This document shows positions 30,364 to 39,241 of a stretch of 47,157 nt of DNA, one piece after another. The stretch is taken from positions 1 to 47,157 of the forward strand of contig NZ_PZKG01000026.1 in the NCBI RefSeq assembly GCF_003034985.1, written 5' to 3'. The notes below the pieces were generated by a model that saw only the letters and a program-made list of their open reading frames with translations, searched no databases and was not told where the DNA came from. Both the position numbers and the translations under genes were made by a program. This DNA is from Cereibacter changlensis JA139 (GTDB lineage: Bacteria; Pseudomonadota; Alphaproteobacteria; Rhodobacterales; Rhodobacteraceae). Position 1 is the stretch's first letter, and every line of letters begins with the position of its first letter.

Positions 30364-30785
30364 CGCTGACGGTGGAGACGGCGCGCCGCATGGTTGCGGC
30401 GGCGATGGCGCATGGGCGCGACAACGGGATGCAGCCCCTGTCGGTGGTGGTGCTGGATGCCGGCGGGCATCCGCTGGTCTTCGAGCGGGCCGAGGGCGGC
30501 AGCCCCGGGCGCTTCGAGCTGGCGCGCGGCAAGGCCTATGGCTGCCTGATGCTCGGCATGAGCGGCTCGGTGCTGAGCAGGCGGGCCGAGGCGCAGCCGC
30601 ATTTCGTCCAGGCGATGAACGGGGCTTTCGACGGGCGCTTCGTCGCCGTGCAGGGCGGAGCGCTGATCCGCGATGCGACCGGGGCGGTGATCGGCGCGCT
30701 GGGGGTCACGGGGGACAGCAGCGAGAATGACGCCGCCGCGGCGGTGGCCGGCATCGAAGCGGTCGGGCTGGTGGCGGAGGCCTGA
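30360..30785 (+). CDS. glcG: GlcG/HbpS-family protein
   Basis: Protein of 141 residues with the GlcG/HbpS (formerly DUF336) pattern: N-terminal helix [20 protein letters not shown], then [21 protein letters not shown], and the C-terminal [30 protein letters not shown]. Some members bind haem or form ligand-binding assemblies; the role of GlcG is not defined. In E. coli glcG sits in the glcDEFGB operon, so coupling to glcB here (ATGA overlap) supports the name. Confidence 0.87.
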   Translation: MTLTVETARRMVAAAMAHGRDNGMQPLSVVVLDAGGHPLVFERAEGGSPGRFELARGKAYGCLMLGMSGSVLSRRAEAQPHFVQAMNGAFDGRFVAVQGGALIRDATGAVIGALGVTGDSSENDAAAAVAGIEAVGLVAEA

Positions 30786-30803
30786 CGGCGCCGTTCACGC
30801 CGG

Positions 30804-30907
30804 CGGATTTTCTGCAAAAATCCGGAGCGATTCATGTTTTCTGCGAAAACATGGGAGACAGATCTTTCGCAGAAAGATCGTGTCTGGAAGTCTTCGCAGA
30901 AGACTTC
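30804..30907. repeat. Tandem array of four hairpins with shared loops
   Basis: Four consecutive inverted repeats follow the glcG stop. Unit 1 is 30804-30824 (arms CGGATTTT/AAAATCCG, loop CTGCA). Unit 2 is 30833-30853 (CATGTTTTC/GAAAACATG, loop TGC). Unit 3 is 30861-30879 (GATCTTTC/GAAAGATC, loop GCA), extended by AGACA/TGTCT at 30856-30860 and 30881-30885 with one bulge. Unit 4 is 30887-30907 (GAAGTCTTC/GAAGACTTC, loop GCA). Centres are 29, 27 and 27 bases apart. Arms differ while the TTC-TGC-GAA core, or its complement TTC-GCA-GAA, is kept; unit 1 has a C-A mismatch there. There is no coding potential. Confidence 0.9.
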
Positions 30908-30933
30908 TTCTGTTCAGGGTCGACGGTTCTGGC

Positions 30934-30953
30934 GGGTGGGGGAGCCCCCACCC
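30934..30953. terminator. GC hairpin between glcG and bolA
   Basis: GGGTGGGGG (30934-30942) and CCCCCACCC (30945-30953), nearly continuous palindrome, between two convergent genes and just past the four-hairpin array. No T run on either side. Confidence 0.55.
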
Positions 30954-30969
30954 TCCGGCGCCGCCGGGG

Positions 30970-31227
30970 TCAGCCGCCCACCTCCAGCGCCAGCGCGTGG
31001 ATCCGGCCCACCAGGTCCGGGCCGAGCGCACCATGCACGGCGCGGTGCCGGGCTATGCGGGTCATCGGGCCGAGCGCCGCCGCCCGCATTCTCACGAGAA
31101 AGTGGGTCTCGCCACCCTCGCGCCAGCCGCCGTGGCCGCGGTGTTTCTCGCTTTCGTCAATCACCTCAAGCACTTCCGGGCTGAAGGCCTGTTGCAGCCG
31201 ATCACGAATTTCGTCGGTTACCGCCAT
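30970..31227 (-). CDS. bolA: BolA-family protein
   Basis: Small protein of 85 residues. Seen: TDEIRDRLQQAFSPEVLEVIDESEKHRGH, the HFLVRMRAAAL strand and RHRAVHGALGPDLVGRIHALALEV, which match the BolA class II-like fold with its conserved RHRxVxxxL helix. BolA proteins pair with monothiol glutaredoxins in iron-sulfur handling. The ATG at 31227 is preferred over an upstream TTG. It is divergent from the J-domain gene, 74 bases apart. Confidence 0.92.
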   Translation of the reverse strand: MAVTDEIRDRLQQAFSPEVLEVIDESEKHRGHGGWREGGETHFLVRMRAAALGPMTRIARHRAVHGALGPDLVGRIHALALEVGG

Positions 31228-31301
31228 TTCGTCCGTTCCCCTCTTCAATCTCGCGCCATAACCCGTAAACTCTCGCCTCCGAGTCGGAAAGGCCAGTGCT
31301 C

Positions 31302-31937
31302 ATGACAAACCGCCCCCCCTTCGAGTTCGACATCCGGGTGTCCTCGGACAAGAAACGCCGCAAGACCGGGCGGCGGGGCATGTCCGGCGCCTTCGAGACC
31401 TCGACGCGGAGCTGCGACTATCCGGGCTGCAGCGAGGCCGGGGTCTACCGCGCGCCGAAGTCGCCGGACCAGCTCGACGAGTTCCTGTGGTTTTGCAAGG
31501 ACCATGTCCGCGAGTACAATCTGAAATGGAACTTCTTCCAGGGGACCTCGGAGGATGACTTCCAGAAGTTCCTCGACAAGGACCGGGTCTGGGGCCGCGA
31601 GACGCAGGCCTTCACCAAGCGGCCCGACGAGGGCCGGGTCTGGTCGCGGCTGGGGGTGAACGACCCGATCGAGATCCTCGGCGAGAAGGCGACGCAGAAC
31701 CCCGGCCGCCCGGCCAGCAGCTCGACCCGCAAGCTGCCGCCGACCGAGCGCAAGGCGCTGGAGATCCTCGACGCGCGCGACACCTGGACGAAGCCGGAAA
31801 TCCGCAAGCAGTACAAGTCGCTGGTGAAGGATCTGCATCCCGACATGAACGGCGGCAACCGCGATGACGAGGAGCGGCTGCAGGAGGTTGTCTGGGCCTG
31901 GGACCAGATCAAGGACAGCCGGTTCTTCCGCGACTGA
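31302..31937 (+). CDS. J-domain protein with N-terminal Cys-rich segment
   Basis: Protein of 211 residues. The C-terminus carries a J domain (ALEILDARDTWTKPEIRKQY through VKDLHPDMNGG to WDQIKDSR), with the HPD tripeptide needed to stimulate Hsp70 ATPase. The N-terminal half contains CDYPGC and FCKDHVREYN, a CxxxxC...CxxH set that could bind a metal. AAGG precedes the ATG at 31302; a GTG six bases earlier is an alternative. It lies between bolA and the cob genes and is convergent with msrB. Confidence 0.88.
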   Translation: MTNRPPFEFDIRVSSDKKRRKTGRRGMSGAFETSTRSCDYPGCSEAGVYRAPKSPDQLDEFLWFCKDHVREYNLKWNFFQGTSEDDFQKFLDKDRVWGRETQAFTKRPDEGRVWSRLGVNDPIEILGEKATQNPGRPASSSTRKLPPTERKALEILDARDTWTKPEIRKQYKSLVKDLHPDMNGGNRDDEERLQEVVWAWDQIKDSRFFRD

Positions 31938-31945
31938 CCGCGGCG

Positions 31946-31971
31946 CCGGGGGCTCCTGTGGGAGCCTCCGG
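31946..31971. terminator. Bidirectional hairpin between the J-domain gene and msrB
   Basis: GGCTCC (31951-31956) and GGAGCC (31961-31966) around TGTG, extended by CCGG arms; it is followed by GGGAGTATTTCGG. Placement between convergent genes fits termination of both, but the T run is short. Confidence 0.6.
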
Positions 31972-31996
31972 CGGGAGTATTTCGGCAAGGAGAGGC

Positions 31997-32470
31997 TCAG
32001 GCCGGCTGGAAGCGCAGCGCCACGCCGTTCAGGCAGTGACGCTTGCCGGTCGGTTCGGGACCATCGTCGAAGATATGGCCGAAGTGCCCGCCGCAGCGCC
32101 GGCAATGCACCTCGGTGCGGGTGGTGAACAGCGTGTTGTCTTCCTTGGTGCCCACCGCGTCGGGCAGCGCCTGCCAGAAGCTGGGCCAGCCGGTGCCGCT
32201 GTCGTATTTCGCCTGCGAGGCATAGGCCGGCAGATCGCAGCCGGCGCAATGGAAGGCGCCGGCGCGTTTCTCGTCGTTCAGCGGGCTGGTGAAGGGACGT
32301 TCGGTGTCCTCCTCGCGCAGCACGGCATAGGCTGCGGGCGAGAGCCTCGCCCGCCACTCCTCCTCGGTCAGGGTGATCTCGAAGCGGCCAGTCGCGGCTG
32401 CTCCGCGGCGGCCGAGGGTGGCGAGGCCGAGGAGCGCGGCGGCTCCGGTCAGGACGGTTCTGCGCAGCAT
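31997..32470 (-). CDS. msrB: Exported peptide-methionine (R)-S-oxide reductase
   Basis: Repairs methionine-R-sulfoxide in proteins. It has 157 residues. Seen: an N-terminal twin-arginine-like leader ([20 protein letters not shown]), two zinc CxxC pairs (Cys75/Cys78 and Cys123/Cys126), SGTGWPSFW, and catalytic Cys146 in RHCLNGVAL. The leader suggests a periplasmic enzyme. GGAGGATCC lies before the ATG. It is divergent from cobS across 203 bases that show a seven-base-stem hairpin (32562-32578) but no cobalamin riboswitch. Confidence 0.93.
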   Translation of the reverse strand: MLRRTVLTGAAALLGLATLGRRGAAATGRFEITLTEEEWRARLSPAAYAVLREEDTERPFTSPLNDEKRAGAFHCAGCDLPAYASQAKYDSGTGWPSFWQALPDAVGTKEDNTLFTTRTEVHCRRCGGHFGHIFDDGPEPTGKRHCLNGVALRFQPA

Positions 32471-32673
32471 GGGGGATCCTCCGGTTCGGTGATGCGGGAT
32501 TATGCCAGATCTACGGTCGCCGCGGCGCGAAGTTGCAAAGTCTCACGCAAACGGGATCGCGCGCGAAGCGCCTTCGCGGCCCGCCTGCCCCTTGCACCCC
32601 TGCAGGATATGTTCCATCAAAGGCCGTTGGCGTCGATGGCCCCTCCGGGCGGCCCGCGCCGCGCACCCGAAAC

Positions 32674-33660
32674 ATGGCGGACGGAATGCTGGATATGACT
32701 GTGAGACCCACCGAAGAAATCTCTGTCCGCGATGTCTTCGGCATCGACACCGACATGAAGGTCAAGGGTTTCGCCGAGCGCACCGACCGGGTGCCGGACG
32801 AGGACAGCACCTACAAGTTCGATCCCGACACCACGCTCGCCATCCTCGCGGGCTTTGCCTACAACCGCCGCGTGATGATCCAGGGCTATCACGGCACCGG
32901 AAAATCCTCGCATATCGAACAGGTCGCCAGCCGGCTGAACTGGCCCTGCGTGCGGGTCAACCTCGACAGCCACATCAGCCGGATCGACCTGATCGGCAAG
33001 GACGCGATCAAGCTGGTCGACGGCAAGCAGGTCACCGCCTTCCAGGAAGGCATCCTGCCCTGGGCGCTGCGCAACCCCTGCGCCATCGTCTTCGACGAAT
33101 ATGATGCGGGCCGCGCCGACGTGATGTTCGTGATCCAGCGGGTGCTGGAGACCGACGGCAAGCTGACGCTTCTGGACCAGAACGAGGTCATCACCCCCCA
33201 CCCGAGCTTCCGGCTGTTCGCCACCGCGAACACCGTGGGTCTGGGCGACACGACCGGGCTCTATCACGGCACCCAGCAGATCAACCAGGGCCAGATGGAC
33301 CGCTGGTCGCTGGTCTCGACGCTGAACTATCTGAGCCATGACGCCGAGGTGGCGATCGTGCTGGCCAAGAACCCGCATTACAACACCGAGAAGGGCCGCC
33401 GGCAGATCAGCCAGATGGTGACTGTGGCGGATCTGTCGCGCACCGCCTTCATGAACGGCGATCTCTCGACGGTGATGAGCCCACGCACGGTGATCACCTG
33501 GGCGCAGAACGCCGAGATCTTCCGCAATGTGGGCTATGCCTTCCGGCTGACCTTCCTCAACAAATGCGACGAGCTGGAACGGCAGACCGTGGCCGAGTTC
33601 TACCAGCGCTGCTTCAACGAGGAACTGCCGGAGAGCGCCGCTTCGATGGCGATGAAGTGA
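32674..33660 (+). CDS. cobS: Aerobic cobaltochelatase subunit CobS
   Basis: AAA+ ATPase subunit of the CobNST complex that inserts cobalt into hydrogenobyrinic acid diamide. It has 328 residues from ATG 32674; 32686 and 32695 are alternative in-frame starts. Seen: [22 protein letters not shown], Walker A GYHGTGKS at 71-78, Walker [10 protein letters not shown], and [20 protein letters not shown]. CobN is not in the window. It is coupled to the following small gene by a GTGA overlap. Confidence 0.96.
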   Translation: MADGMLDMTVRPTEEISVRDVFGIDTDMKVKGFAERTDRVPDEDSTYKFDPDTTLAILAGFAYNRRVMIQGYHGTGKSSHIEQVASRLNWPCVRVNLDSHISRIDLIGKDAIKLVDGKQVTAFQEGILPWALRNPCAIVFDEYDAGRADVMFVIQRVLETDGKLTLLDQNEVITPHPSFRLFATANTVGLGDTTGLYHGTQQINQGQMDRWSLVSTLNYLSHDAEVAIVLAKNPHYNTEKGRRQISQMVTVADLSRTAFMNGDLSTVMSPRTVITWAQNAEIFRNVGYAFRLTFLNKCDELERQTVAEFYQRCFNEELPESAASMAMK

Positions 33661-33989
33661 GCGGCCCCGCCCCTCTGGCGGAGCGCGTCACGCGCGCGCT
33701 GGAGGCGATGGAGCGCCGTCGCAGCCGTGGGCGGATCGAGATCGCGGCGGGGGTCCTGCTCGGCGCCTATGCCGGATCGCGCGAGGGCGGCGGGCTTTCG
33801 GGTTCGCTGGCCGGGGCGGCGATCGTCGGGCTGGCGGCCTTCCTGTCGGTGCGGCTGTCGCTGGCGCTGCGCGGCCGGGCTCTGACGCGGCTGAGCGCGG
33901 AGGATCCGGCGGAGGTGGCGCGCGTGACCGAACGCTACCGGATCGCGCAGGCGGTCGGCCGGACCTCGCGCTGGAAGGCGTTTCGCTGA
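33657..33989 (+). CDS. Small hypothetical membrane protein between cobS and cobT
   Basis: Protein of 110 residues starting at GTG 33657, inside the cobS stop. Seen: a basic amphipathic N-terminus ([18 protein letters not shown]), then [20 protein letters not shown] and [20 protein letters not shown], which look like two weak membrane segments with Gly-rich turns, and a charged C-terminus. I do not recognise a family. Translational coupling to cobS and placement before cobT suggest a link to cobalt insertion or its membrane positioning, but that is inference from position only. Confidence 0.7.
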   Translation: MSGPAPLAERVTRALEAMERRRSRGRIEIAAGVLLGAYAGSREGGGLSGSLAGAAIVGLAAFLSVRLSLALRGRALTRLSAEDPAEVARVTERYRIAQAVGRTSRWKAFR

Positions 33990-34050
33990 GCTTCCGCTTT
34001 CCTCGGGGCGGCCCCTTGCCGAGAGCACAGACGGGTGATTTATCTCTACC

Positions 34051-35919
34051 ATGAGCAAGCCAAGCGACAACCCCGCCGATCCGTTCAAGAAGGCCCTCGC
34101 CGAGGCCACCAAGACCATGGCCGACGACCCGGAAATGACCGTCTCCTATTCGGTCGATCCGCCGGGCATGAACAAGGACGGGATGCGGCTGCCGCAGGTC
34201 TCGCGCCGGATGACGCGGGACGAGGTGCTGCTGGCGCGCGGCACGGCGGATGCCTTCGCGCTGAAGCGGAAATACCACGACGAGAAGACCTCGGCCCGCT
34301 ATGCCCCGACGGGGCAGTTGGCGCGCGAGATCTATGACGCGATGGAGACAGCGCGCTGCGAGGCGGTCGGCGCGCGGGTGATGCCGGGCACGGCGGGGAA
34401 CATCGACGCCAAGATCGGCCATGAGGCCGAGCGCAAGGGCTATGCCCAGATCACCCAGCCCGCCGATGCGCCGCTCGCGGTGGCGGCGGGATACTACGTC
34501 CGGCACATGGCGACCGGGCGGCCGCTGCCCAAGGGGGCGCAGACCGTACTCGACCTGTGGAGCGAGCATATCGCCGAACAGGCGGGCGGCAGCCTGGGAT
34601 CGCTGGACGAGGTGCTGGCCGATCAGGCGGCTTTCGCCCGGCTGACGCGCAAGGTGATCTCGGACCTCGGCTATGGCGACCAGCTGGGCGATGACCCGGA
34701 CGTGGATGAACCCTCGGACGAGAGCGGCGAGGAGGCCGAGCAGGACGAGGATCAGCCGGAGTCGACCGGCGACGATCAGGACGAGAGCGACGAGGCCGAC
34801 GCCCAGCCGGAGCAGAGCCAGGACGAGCAGCAGGATGCGAGCCAGGCCCAGGTGTCGATGGACGATGCCGCCGACATGGAACAGGGCGACGAGGCGGAGC
34901 TGCCCGAGGGCGAGGCGCCGCTGGAGCCGCCGCCCCCTGCCCCGCATTCCGACGCCGATCCGCTCTACACCGTCTTCACCACCGAGTTCGACGAGGAGAT
35001 CAAGGCCGAGGATCTGGCGGAGGCGGCGGAGCTGGAACGGCTGCGCGCCTATCTCGACCAGCAGCTCGAACCCTTGAAGGGGGCGGTGTCGCGGCTGGCC
35101 AACAAGCTGCAGCGGCGCTTGCAGGCGCAGCAGAACCGCTCCTGGGAGTTCGATCTGGAGGAGGGCACGCTGGACGCGGGCCGTCTGGCGCGGGTGGTGG
35201 CCAACCCCACGACGCCGCTCAGCTTCAAGGTCGAGAAGGACACCGAGTTCCGCGACACCTGCGTGACGCTGCTTCTGGACAATTCCGGCTCGATGCGCGG
35301 GCGGCCGATCTCGATCGCCGCGATCTGCGCCGACGTGCTGGCCCGGACGCTGGAGCGCTGCCAGGTGAAGGTCGAGATCCTCGGCTTCACCACGCGGGCC
35401 TGGAAGGGCGGGCAGAGCCGCGAGAAATGGTTGGCGGCGGGTCGGGTGCAGCAGCCCGGGCGGCTGAACGACCTGCGCCACATCATCTACAAGGGGGCCG
35501 ACTCGCCTTGGCGGCGGGCGCGGGAGAACCTCGGGCTGATGATGAAGGAAGGGCTCCTGAAGGAGAACATCGACGGCGAGGCGCTGGAATGGGCGCATCG
35601 GCGGATGCTGGCCCGACCCGAGGCGCGCAAGATCCTGATGGTGATCTCGGACGGCGCGCCGGTGGACGATTCCACCCTCTCGGTGAACCCGGCCAATTAT
35701 CTGGAGAAGCACCTGCGCGACGTGATCGCCATGGTCGAGCGGCGCAAGGCGGTGGAGCTGATCGCCATCGGCATCGGCCATGACGTGACCCGCTACTACC
35801 AGCGCGCGGTAACGATCACCGATGTGGAGCAACTGGCGGGCGCGATGACCGAACAGCTGGCGAGCCTGTTCGACGCCGACCCCAAGAAGCGCTCGGGCAA
35901 GGGGCGGCGGGTGGCGTGA
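34051..35919 (+). CDS. cobT: Aerobic cobaltochelatase subunit CobT
   Basis: Partner of CobS in the cobalt chelatase, analogous to the magnesium chelatase D subunit. It has 622 residues. Seen: an N-terminal helical domain, a very acidic Asp/Glu/Gln-rich stretch at about 215-320, then a von Willebrand A domain with the metal-ion motif LLLDNSGSM (Asp410, Ser412, Ser414) and [10 protein letters not shown]. No ribosome binding site precedes the ATG, and TTGCCG (34016) with TTTATC (34039) could give a leaderless transcript. Confidence 0.95.
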   Translation: MSKPSDNPADPFKKALAEATKTMADDPEMTVSYSVDPPGMNKDGMRLPQVSRRMTRDEVLLARGTADAFALKRKYHDEKTSARYAPTGQLAREIYDAMETARCEAVGARVMPGTAGNIDAKIGHEAERKGYAQITQPADAPLAVAAGYYVRHMATGRPLPKGAQTVLDLWSEHIAEQAGGSLGSLDEVLADQAAFARLTRKVISDLGYGDQLGDDPDVDEPSDESGEEAEQDEDQPESTGDDQDESDEADAQPEQSQDEQQDASQAQVSMDDAADMEQGDEAELPEGEAPLEPPPPAPHSDADPLYTVFTTEFDEEIKAEDLAEAAELERLRAYLDQQLEPLKGAVSRLANKLQRRLQAQQNRSWEFDLEEGTLDAGRLARVVANPTTPLSFKVEKDTEFRDTCVTLLLDNSGSMRGRPISIAAICADVLARTLERCQVKVEILGFTTRAWKGGQSREKWLAAGRVQQPGRLNDLRHIIYKGADSPWRRARENLGLMMKEGLLKENIDGEALEWAHRRMLARPEARKILMVISDGAPVDDSTLSVNPANYLEKHLRDVIAMVERRKAVELIAIGIGHDVTRYYQRAVTITDVEQLAGAMTEQLASLFDADPKKRSGKGRRVA

Positions 35920-36026
35920 GGCGGCTTTCCGCAGTCCCGACGACCGGCCCCCGCAGGGCACATAGACACATCTGACAAGAGCGGCGCCTTCGTGCGCTCA
36001 CAACCGCATATCTCAACGGGGCCAAC

Positions 36027-37823
36027 ATGTTCCAATCCTTCGATGCAACCTCTTCCCCGGCGCAGGGGCCGGCGCGGCTGGCGCATCTTCGGGCGCTTCT
36101 GGCGGCTGACGGGCTTGCCGGGTTTCTCGTGCCGAGGGCCGATGCGCATCAGGGCGAGTATGTGGCCGAGCGCGACGGGCGGCTGCAGTGGCTGACCGGG
36201 TTCACCGGATCGGCGGGGTTCGCCATCGTGCTGCCGGAGATCGCGGGCGTCTTCATTGACGGGCGCTACCGGGTGCAGGTGAAGCATCAGGTGGATCTCG
36301 GGCATTTCACCCCGGTGCCCTGGCCCGAGGTGAAGGCAGGCGAATGGCTGCGGGAGCATCTGACGGAGGGGGTCGTGGGCTTCGATCCTTGGCTGCACAC
36401 CGCCGACGAGATCGAGCGGCTGGAGACGGCGCTGAAGGGCAGCGGCGTCAGCCTGCGCCCGGTGGAGAATTACGTCGACCGGATCTGGCCCGACCAGCCC
36501 GCCCCGCCGCAGGGCCGGGCCTTCGCCCATCCCGAGGCGCTGGCCGGGCGGTCGAGCGCCGAGAAGCGCGCGGAGCTGGCGGAGGGCCTGCGGGCCGAGG
36601 GGCAGCGGGCGGCGGTGATCACCCTGCCGGATTCGCTCTGCTGGCTTTTGAACCTGCGCGGGGCGGATGTGCCGCGCAACCCGGTGCTGCATGGCTTTGC
36701 GGTGCTGCATGACGACGGGCGGGTGACGCTGTTCGCCGATCCGGCGAAGTTCGACGACGAGCTGCGGGCGGAGCTGGGCGAGCATGTCACCCTGCGCCCG
36801 CCGGAGGCTTTCGTGCCGGCGCTGGGCACGCTGCAGGGCCCGGTGCGGGTGGACCGGATGACCGCGCCGCTGGCGGTGACGCTGGAGCTGCAGGACGCGG
36901 GCATCGCGGTGGCGGCGGGCGACGACCCCTGCCGCCTGCCCAAGGCCTGCAAGACCCCGGCCGAAATCGCCGGCACCCGCGAGGCGCATCTGCGCGACGG
37001 GGCGGCGGTGGTAGAGTTTCTCGCCTGGCTCGACGGGCGGGCGCCCGAGGGCGGGCTGACCGAGATCGACGTCGTCAAGGCGCTGGAGGGCTACCGCCGG
37101 GCCACCAACTCGCTGCATGACATCAGCTTCGACACGATCTGCGGCGCCGGGCCGAACGGGGCGATCATGCATTACCGCGTGACCGAGGGCTCGAACCGGG
37201 CCGTTGGTCAGGACGAACTGTTGCTGGTCGATTCCGGCGCGCAATATCTCGACGGCACCACCGACATCACCCGCACCGTCGCCGTCGGCGATCCGGGCGG
37301 CGAGGCGCGGGAGTGCTATACGGCGGTGCTGCAGGGGCTGATCGCCATCAGCCGGGTGCGCTGGCCGAAGGGGCTGGCGGGACGCGATCTCGACGGGCTG
37401 GCCCGCTACAACCTGTGGCTGATGGGGCTGGATTACGACCATGGCACCGGCCATGGCGTCGGCGCCTTCCTGTCGGTGCACGAGGGGCCGCAGCGTCTGT
37501 CGCGGATCTCGGAGGTGCCGCTGGAGCCGGGGATGATCCTGTCGAACGAGCCGGGCTATTACCGCGAGGGCGCCTTCGGCATCCGGCTGGAGAACCTGAT
37601 CGTGGTCGAGGAGGCCCCTGCCCTCGGCGACAACCGCGCGCAGCTCTGCTTCGAGACGGTGACCTTCGTGCCCTTCGACCGGCGGCTGATCCTGACCGAG
37701 CGGCTGGCGCCGGGCGAGCGGGCCTGGGTCGATGCCTATCACGTTGAGGTGCGCGAGAAGATCGGGCCGCGGGTCTCGGGCGCGGTGCGCGACTGGCTCG
37801 AAGCGGCGACTGCGCCGCTTTGA
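36027..37823 (+). CDS. Aminopeptidase P family (Xaa-Pro aminopeptidase), three-domain form
   Basis: Metallopeptidase of the M24 family that removes N-terminal residues before proline. The 598 residues match the long three-domain form found in alphaproteobacteria and eukaryotic cytosol. Seen: two creatinase-like N-terminal domains ([30 protein letters not shown]), then the catalytic domain with metal ligands in [20 protein letters not shown] (two Asp), GTGHGVG (His), LSNEPGYY and IRLENLI (two Glu). No signal peptide is seen. Confidence 0.93.
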   Translation: MFQSFDATSSPAQGPARLAHLRALLAADGLAGFLVPRADAHQGEYVAERDGRLQWLTGFTGSAGFAIVLPEIAGVFIDGRYRVQVKHQVDLGHFTPVPWPEVKAGEWLREHLTEGVVGFDPWLHTADEIERLETALKGSGVSLRPVENYVDRIWPDQPAPPQGRAFAHPEALAGRSSAEKRAELAEGLRAEGQRAAVITLPDSLCWLLNLRGADVPRNPVLHGFAVLHDDGRVTLFADPAKFDDELRAELGEHVTLRPPEAFVPALGTLQGPVRVDRMTAPLAVTLELQDAGIAVAAGDDPCRLPKACKTPAEIAGTREAHLRDGAAVVEFLAWLDGRAPEGGLTEIDVVKALEGYRRATNSLHDISFDTICGAGPNGAIMHYRVTEGSNRAVGQDELLLVDSGAQYLDGTTDITRTVAVGDPGGEARECYTAVLQGLIAISRVRWPKGLAGRDLDGLARYNLWLMGLDYDHGTGHGVGAFLSVHEGPQRLSRISEVPLEPGMILSNEPGYYREGAFGIRLENLIVVEEAPALGDNRAQLCFETVTFVPFDRRLILTERLAPGERAWVDAYHVEVREKIGPRVSGAVRDWLEAATAPL

Positions 37824-37840
37824 CGTCTTGCCCTCGGGCG

Positions 37841-37867
37841 CGTTGCGGCTAATCTTGCCGCAACGCA
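37841..37867. repeat. Ten-base perfect hairpin between the aminopeptidase P and DUF427 genes
   Basis: GCGTTGCGGC (37841-37850) and GCCGCAACGC (37858-37867) flank TAATCTT. The hairpin ends 20 bases before the DUF427 start, close to its GGGGG ribosome binding site, and has no T run, so it could be a 3' end structure or a 5' leader element. Confidence 0.65.
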
Positions 37868-37887
37868 GCAATTCTGGGGGCAAACCA

Positions 37888-38229
37888 ATGAGCGACCATA
37901 TCCACCTGCGCAAGGCGGTCGGCAAATGGGTGATCCGCGCCGAGGCCGGCGTGCTGGGCGAGACGCTGGACGGGATCGAGCTGACCGAGGGCGACCGCGA
38001 GCCGGTGATCTATTTCCCGCGTGAGGATGTGGCGATGGTGATGTTCGACAAGAGCGAGACCGTCACCACCTGCCCCTACAAGGGCGAGGCCACCTATTAC
38101 TCCATCGTCGGCGCCAGCGGCACGGTGAAGGATGCGGCCTGGTCCTACGAATCGCCCAAGCCGGGGATGGAGGCGATCGCCGGCCATCTGGCCTTCTCGC
38201 CCGACTACAGCAAGGTCGCGCGCTACTGA
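37888..38229 (+). CDS. DUF427 domain protein
   Basis: Protein of 113 residues matching the DUF427 pattern: [44 protein letters not shown] and [20 protein letters not shown]. This is a small beta-rich fold of unknown function, common in proteobacteria and actinobacteria. GGGGG precedes the ATG. Its last seven bases overlap the end of the convergent sufE. Confidence 0.88.
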   Translation: MSDHIHLRKAVGKWVIRAEAGVLGETLDGIELTEGDREPVIYFPREDVAMVMFDKSETVTTCPYKGEATYYSIVGASGTVKDAAWSYESPKPGMEAIAGHLAFSPDYSKVARY

Positions 38230-38651
38230 GCGGCGGCCTCGGCCGAGACGCGGCGGATGCGCTCCACCATGGCGCGCACCCCGTTGGAGCGCTGCGAGGA
38301 GAGGTGTTCGTTGAGACCGAGCCGGCCGAGTTCGGCCACGGCATCGACCCGGCCCACTTCGGCCACCGTCAGCCCGGAATAGAGCGCGTGCAGCACGGCG
38401 ATCAGGCCGCGCACGATCATCGCGTCGCTCTCGCCGGCGAAGTCGAACCGCGCCGTGGCGCCCTCGCCCTCGATCTTCGGCACGATCCAGACCTGACTGG
38501 CGCAGCCCTCGACCTTGGTGGCGGGCACTTTAAGCGCATCGGGCAAGGGCGGGAAGGCCTTGCCCAGATCGATGACATGGCGGTAGCGGTCCTCCCAGTC
38601 ATCGAGGAAGTCGAAGGTTTCGGCGATCTCTTCGAATGCGGGCGTGGCCAT
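38223..38651 (-). CDS. sufE: Cysteine desulfuration protein SufE
   Basis: Sulfur acceptor that takes persulfide from SufS for iron-sulfur cluster assembly. It has 142 residues. Seen: [18 protein letters not shown] near the N-terminus, the acceptor Cys50 in [10 protein letters not shown], and the C-terminal [28 protein letters not shown] precedes the ATG. No other suf gene is in the window. Confidence 0.94.
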   Translation of the reverse strand: MATPAFEEIAETFDFLDDWEDRYRHVIDLGKAFPPLPDALKVPATKVEGCASQVWIVPKIEGEGATARFDFAGESDAMIVRGLIAVLHALYSGLTVAEVGRVDAVAELGRLGLNEHLSSQRSNGVRAMVERIRRVSAEAAAQ

Positions 38652-38791
38652 CGGCGTCTCCTCTGTCGGGTCCAGACGTAAGACCCCGGCGGCGGAAGGT
38701 CCAGCCCTGCGCGCTGCGGCTTTTCAAACGGTGCCGCATCGGCTACCCAAGGGAAAAGCCGCGCGACCGGCGGAAGAAGAGGGATCTGGGG

Positions 38792-39241
38792 ATGAAAACA
38801 CCGCTGCTGGCCGGACTTGCGCTGGTGCTGGCGCTTGGCGCCTGTGGATCGCGACTGAACCCGATGAACTGGTTCGGCGGGGCGCGCGAAACCGCGCCGG
38901 TGGCCTCGGTCGAGGGGCCGGTCACCCGGGTCGACACAAGGCCGCTGGTGGCGCAGGTGATCTCGCTCGACGTGAAGCGGATGCAGGGCGGGGCCATCGT
39001 GCGCGCCGTGGGCCTGCCGCCGACGCAAGGCTTCTGGCAGGCCGATCTGGTGGCCCGGCCGCTGGTCGACGGGGTGCAGGTCTACGAGTTCCGCGTCAGC
39101 CCGCCGCCGGTTCCGAACGCCGTCTCGACCCAGCGCTCGCGCGAGATCTCGGTGGCGACCTTCATCAGCAGCTACCAGTTGGAGGGCATCCGGCAGATCA
39201 CGGTGCAATCCGCCGGCAACGCCCTGACCAGCGGCCGCTAG
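38792..39241 (+). CDS. Small outer-membrane-type lipoprotein, unknown function
   Basis: Protein of 149 residues starting at ATG 38792. It has a lipoprotein signal peptide (MKTPLLAGLALVLALGAC, lipid Cys18) followed by SRLNPMNWFGG. The mature part is mostly beta-strand-like and ends ITVQSAGNALTSGR. I do not recognise a named family. The stop codon overlaps that of the convergent rnd gene by four bases (CTAG). Confidence 0.8.
   Translation: MKTPLLAGLALVLALGACGSRLNPMNWFGGARETAPVASVEGPVTRVDTRPLVAQVISLDVKRMQGGAIVRAVGLPPTQGFWQADLVARPLVDGVQVYEFRVSPPPVPNAVSTQRSREISVATFISSYQLEGIRQITVQSAGNALTSGR

Noticed and set aside
32471-32673. Cobalamin riboswitch between msrB and cobS
   Set aside because: No recognisable B12-box or conserved core; only one small hairpin at 32562-32578.
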